From: Ruminococcus flavefaciens
GTDB lineage: Bacteria > Bacillota > Clostridia > Oscillospirales > Ruminococcaceae
NCBI GenBank assembly: GCA_015067005.1
Contig: SVNH01000013.1
Coordinates: 40,280 to 92,410, forward strand
Direction: 5' to 3'
Length of the DNA: 52,131 bases
Part shown: positions 49,307 to 52,131 of the stretch, piece after piece
How positions within the stretch are numbered: position 1 is the stretch's first letter
How the letters are laid out: each line of letters starts with the position of its first letter
Made by a program: the position numbers and the translations under genes
The notes under the pieces: model-generated
Told to the model about the DNA's origin: nothing
Seen by the model: only the letters and a program-made list of their open reading frames with translations
The model's database searches: none

Positions 49307-50775
49307 ACCAGAACACATCTAAAATGCCGGTCGTGCTGATCGGCAATTCTTTTAAATACGAGACTGAGGCTATCCTCAAGCTCTTTTTCAATACCGCACG
49401 TTTCGCTTTCGGCGATTCTCTCAGCGAGGCTTCCGGCGATGATTATGTCATCGCTGATTCCTCCGGCAGCAAAATGTCTGTCACCGTGAGACTTGCCGGA
49501 GGCTTGCCTGTTACTGAGGCAGCCACCTCCGACGGCGATGATGAATTCACGCTCTGCCGCCTGCTATACGGTATCCTATGCCGCCTTACGGGTATCACTC
49601 CTCCGTGGGGCATGATGACCGGCATACGTCCGGTGAAGAAGGTTGTTGACCTCATGCGGAAGGGCTGCTCTGAGGACGAAATTTTTACTGTCCTCGGTGA
49701 AAAATACCTCATCCAGCCGAAAAAGCTGCGGCTCGCCTACGATACGGCTGTGAACCAGCTCCCGATACTCGACAAAATAGACAGCAGCGCGGTAAGCCTT
49801 TACGTCTCTATCCCCTTCTGTCCAACGCGGTGCAGCTACTGCTCGTTTGTCTCGCACTCTATGGATTCCGCGTTGAAGCTCATGCCGGAGTACGTTGACG
49901 CTCTGTGCCGCGAACTCGCAGTGATAGGCAGGATAGTCCGCGAGACTGATACTAAAATTGATACGATCTACTTCGGAGGCGGTACTCCGACTTCTATCTC
50001 CGCTGACGATCTCCGCAGCATAATGACTGCCGTTGCGGATAATTTCGATGTTTCGGCTGTCAGGGAATACAGTGTCGAGGCAGGACGTCCCGATACCATT
50101 ACAGAGGAGAAGCTCCGCGTTATAAAGGAGCTCGGCGCTCAGAGAGTTTCCGTAAACCCTCAGACGCTCAACGATGATGTGCTCAGAGTCATCGGCAGGA
50201 AGCACTCAGGTGCGGACGCAATACGCGCTTTTGAACTTGCAAGGAAGGTCGGCTTCACCAACATAAATACCGACCTCATTGCAGGTCTGCCGACTGAATC
50301 CGTTGATTCCTTCAGGTACACTCTCGACCGAATGATCGACCTCTCGCCGGAAAGCATCACAGTCCACGCGCTTACTATCAAACGTGCCGCAGACCTCTTC
50401 GGCAGCGGCGATTCAAACATGGATAATCCGGCTGCGGAAATGGTCGATCACAGCATTCAGCGGCTAATGGGATGCGGCTATCTGCCTTACTATATGTACC
50501 GTCAGAAGAATACGGTCGATAACCTCGAAAACGTCGGCTACGCTAAAAAAGGCTTTGAAAGCTACTACAATATCTTCATCATGGACGAGACCCAGACCAT
50601 CCTCGGCGCAGGCTGTGCCGCTTCCACGAAACTCGTATACCCCGGCGGAAAGATCAGCCGCATACATAACTACAAATTCCCATATGAGTACATCAGACGC
50701 TTCGATCAGCTGATGGAAAAGAAAAATGAGGTGACCGAATGCTTACTAAAAATCAGATCTGCCGCGCTCAGATAA
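49303..50775 (+). CDS. hemZ: Radical SAM coproporphyrinogen dehydrogenase-like HemZ
   Basis: The 490-residue protein has the radical SAM cluster cysteines Cys173, Cys177 and Cys180 (C-x3-C-x2-C) and a following Y-F-G-G-G-T-P-T-S. The roughly 165-residue N-terminal extension is characteristic of HemZ rather than HemN or HemW. HemZ was proposed for oxygen-independent coproporphyrinogen oxidation, but its activity is disputed and no other haem gene lies nearby. The rel-MBL-hemZ order is conserved in clostridia. Its end overlaps the next gene by 37 bp. Confidence 0.92.
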   Translation: MNQNTSKMPVVLIGNSFKYETEAILKLFFNTARFAFGDSLSEASGDDYVIADSSGSKMSVTVRLAGGLPVTEAATSDGDDEFTLCRLLYGILCRLTGITPPWGMMTGIRPVKKVVDLMRKGCSEDEIFTVLGEKYLIQPKKLRLAYDTAVNQLPILDKIDSSAVSLYVSIPFCPTRCSYCSFVSHSMDSALKLMPEYVDALCRELAVIGRIVRETDTKIDTIYFGGGTPTSISADDLRSIMTAVADNFDVSAVREYSVEAGRPDTITEEKLRVIKELGAQRVSVNPQTLNDDVLRVIGRKHSGADAIRAFELARKVGFTNINTDLIAGLPTESVDSFRYTLDRMIDLSPESITVHALTIKRAADLFGSGDSNMDNPAAEMVDHSIQRLMGCGYLPYYMYRQKNTVDNLENVGYAKKGFESYYNIFIMDETQTILGAGCAASTKLVYPGGKISRIHNYKFPYEYIRRFDQLMEKKNEVTECLLKIRSAALR

Positions 50776-52097
50776 ACGATATTACCTCTGAGGGCAGCGG
50801 TGTCTGCCGGATCGACGGCATGGCTGTTTTCGTACCCGATACTGCTGCCGGTGATATTCTCGATGTACGCATCGTGAAGGTGCTGAAAAGCTACGCTTAC
50901 GGCATTATTGAAAATATGATCGAGCCCTCCGCTGAACGTGTCGCTCCGGACTGTCCGCACTATAAGCAGTGCGGCGGCTGTGTTTTCAGGCATATTAACT
51001 ACGGTGCCGAGTGCAGCGTAAAGAACAAGATAGTCTCGGACGCTTTCAGCCGTCTCGGCGGTATCGACACTGTGCCCGATGAGTTCATCGGCGGCGATTC
51101 TACCGGAAGATACCGGAATAAAGCCCAGTATCCGCTCGCAGTCAGGGACGGTAAGGCGGTCTGCGGCTTCTACGCTGAAAGAACTCACCGCGTTATCCCT
51201 ATCGAGGACTGTCCGCTCCAGCCGGAGGTCTTTGCGGATATAGTCTGTACCTCGCTCGATTTCATCAATGCAAAAAAACTGCCTGTCTACGATGAAAAGT
51301 CGCATACAGGCATCCTAAGACACATCTATATACGTCAGGGCGCTCACTCCGGCGAGCTCATGGTCTGCTATGTGGTCCGCAAGGAATTTTCAAGGCAGCT
51401 TCGTCCTCTCGCGGACATCCTCACCAAGAACTACCCTCATATTAAGAGCGTCATCATGAACGTCAATCCCGATAAGACCAACGTTATCCTCGGCAGGGAT
51501 TCGTCCGTGCTCTCCGGTGCCGACCATATCTGCGATACTATGTGCGGAAATACCGTTCAGATCTCCGCGCAGTCGTTCTATCAGGTCAATACAGTTCAGG
51601 CGGAAAAGCTTTACCGCAAAGCCCTTGATTACGCCGCTCCGAATTCCTCGGACATCATTGCTGACCTCTACTGCGGCGTGGGTACGATAGGTCTTTCAAT
51701 GGCGGCTGAGGTCGGAAAGATAATCGGAGTTGAGATCGTTCCGGAGGCTATCGTGAACGCGAAACTCAATGCCGCTCAGAATAACATCACAAATGCCGAA
51801 TTCCACTGCGGTGATGCCGGCGAGGTCTTTGAAAGGCTGCGTCAGAAGGGCTGCTCACCGGACATTATCGTCCTCGATCCGCCGCGCAAGGGCTGCTCTG
51901 AACAGACACTCTCGACCGTCGTTACTGCCGCTCCGCGAAAAGTGGTAATGATCTCGTGCAACCCTTCGACCGCTGCAAGAGACGCTAAATGGCTCGGCGA
52001 ACATGGCTACAAAACTGAAAAGATATGCGGCGTTGACCTCTTCCCGCGTACAAAGCACATTGAGTGCGTAGTTTTGATGTCAAGGAATGAAAGCTGA
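50739..52097 (+). CDS. rlmD: 23S rRNA (uracil-C5)-methyltransferase, RlmD/RumA type
   Basis: The 452-residue enzyme methylates uracil in 23S rRNA using SAM. It has an N-terminal TRAM domain (about 1-58), iron-sulfur cysteines at 72, 78 and 81 (C-x5-C-G-G-C), and the SAM fold with D-L-Y-C-G-V-G-T-I-G-L. D-P-P-R-K-G and the catalytic-cysteine motif S-C-N-P-S-T follow. The exact target uracil (U1939, U747 or both, as RlmCD) cannot be told from sequence. GAGGTG lies 5 nt before the ATG, inside hemZ. The gene is complete; 34 bp of unassigned sequence follow. Confidence 0.92.
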   Translation: MLTKNQICRAQINDITSEGSGVCRIDGMAVFVPDTAAGDILDVRIVKVLKSYAYGIIENMIEPSAERVAPDCPHYKQCGGCVFRHINYGAECSVKNKIVSDAFSRLGGIDTVPDEFIGGDSTGRYRNKAQYPLAVRDGKAVCGFYAERTHRVIPIEDCPLQPEVFADIVCTSLDFINAKKLPVYDEKSHTGILRHIYIRQGAHSGELMVCYVVRKEFSRQLRPLADILTKNYPHIKSVIMNVNPDKTNVILGRDSSVLSGADHICDTMCGNTVQISAQSFYQVNTVQAEKLYRKALDYAAPNSSDIIADLYCGVGTIGLSMAAEVGKIIGVEIVPEAIVNAKLNAAQNNITNAEFHCGDAGEVFERLRQKGCSPDIIVLDPPRKGCSEQTLSTVVTAAPRKVVMISCNPSTAARDAKWLGEHGYKTEKICGVDLFPRTKHIECVVLMSRNES

Positions 52098-52131
52098 AAA
52101 TCCCGATTCTACGGTGGTTTTCGGATATACA

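Overview
The window looks like a chromosomal segment of a low-to-moderate GC anaerobic Firmicute, most likely a Ruminococcus-like member of the Oscillospiraceae. This is inferred from the Gram-positive type DNA polymerase PolC, the pyrH-frr-uppS-cdsA-dxr-rseP-ispG-polC order, the short HisG with HisZ, the spoIIGA-sigE pair, HemZ and the non-mevalonate isoprenoid genes. No species can be named from the sequence alone. Nearly all of it is ordinary, densely packed chromosome. The unusual parts are a phosphonate biosynthesis cassette and a family of intergenic repeats built from strings of short hairpins.

Layout. Positions 1-643 are repeat DNA. Positions 644-10343 (minus strand) hold a complete histidine operon, hisZ-G-D-C-B-H-A-F-I-E, with a flavodoxin-like gene, an acetyltransferase, a membrane protein and a cytidine deaminase inserted among the his genes. 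Its promoter and a palindromic operator candidate lie directly behind the polC stop codon. Positions 10443-21123 (minus) hold pyrH-frr-uppS-cdsA-dxr-rseP-ispG-polC: UMP kinase, ribosome recycling, undecaprenyl and phospholipid precursors, the MEP pathway, a site-2 protease and replication. Two serine tRNAs (anticodons UGA and GCU) and a MATE transporter follow on the plus strand.

Positions 23132-27934 (plus) are a four-gene phosphonate operon with its own promoter and a structured leader. It encodes a winged-helix/LicC-like nucleotidyltransferase, an AEP transaminase, a cytidylyltransferase-PEP mutase fusion and a phosphonopyruvate decarboxylase. Together these would convert PEP to 2-aminoethylphosphonate (2-AEP) and probably activate it as CMP-AEP for attachment to a surface molecule. 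No gene for the final transfer lies here.

Positions 27971-32565 hold a metallophosphoesterase, a small-protein operon ending in a BofA-like gene, a zinc-ribbon protein and pyrimidine-nucleoside phosphorylase, separated by repeats. Positions 32786-39123 (minus) are the riboflavin operon, FMN riboswitch-ribD-ribE-ribBA-[repeat]-ribH, continuing into a HAD phosphatase and a lipoprotein metallopeptidase. Positions 39494-42037 carry a lipoprotein with two EF-hand-like loops and radA. A minisatellite and a bidirectional terminator separate these from spoIIGA-sigE on the minus strand. Positions 44260-52097 (plus) carry recJ, rel, a metallo-beta-lactamase-fold hydrolase, hemZ and an rlmD-type 23S rRNA methyltransferase.
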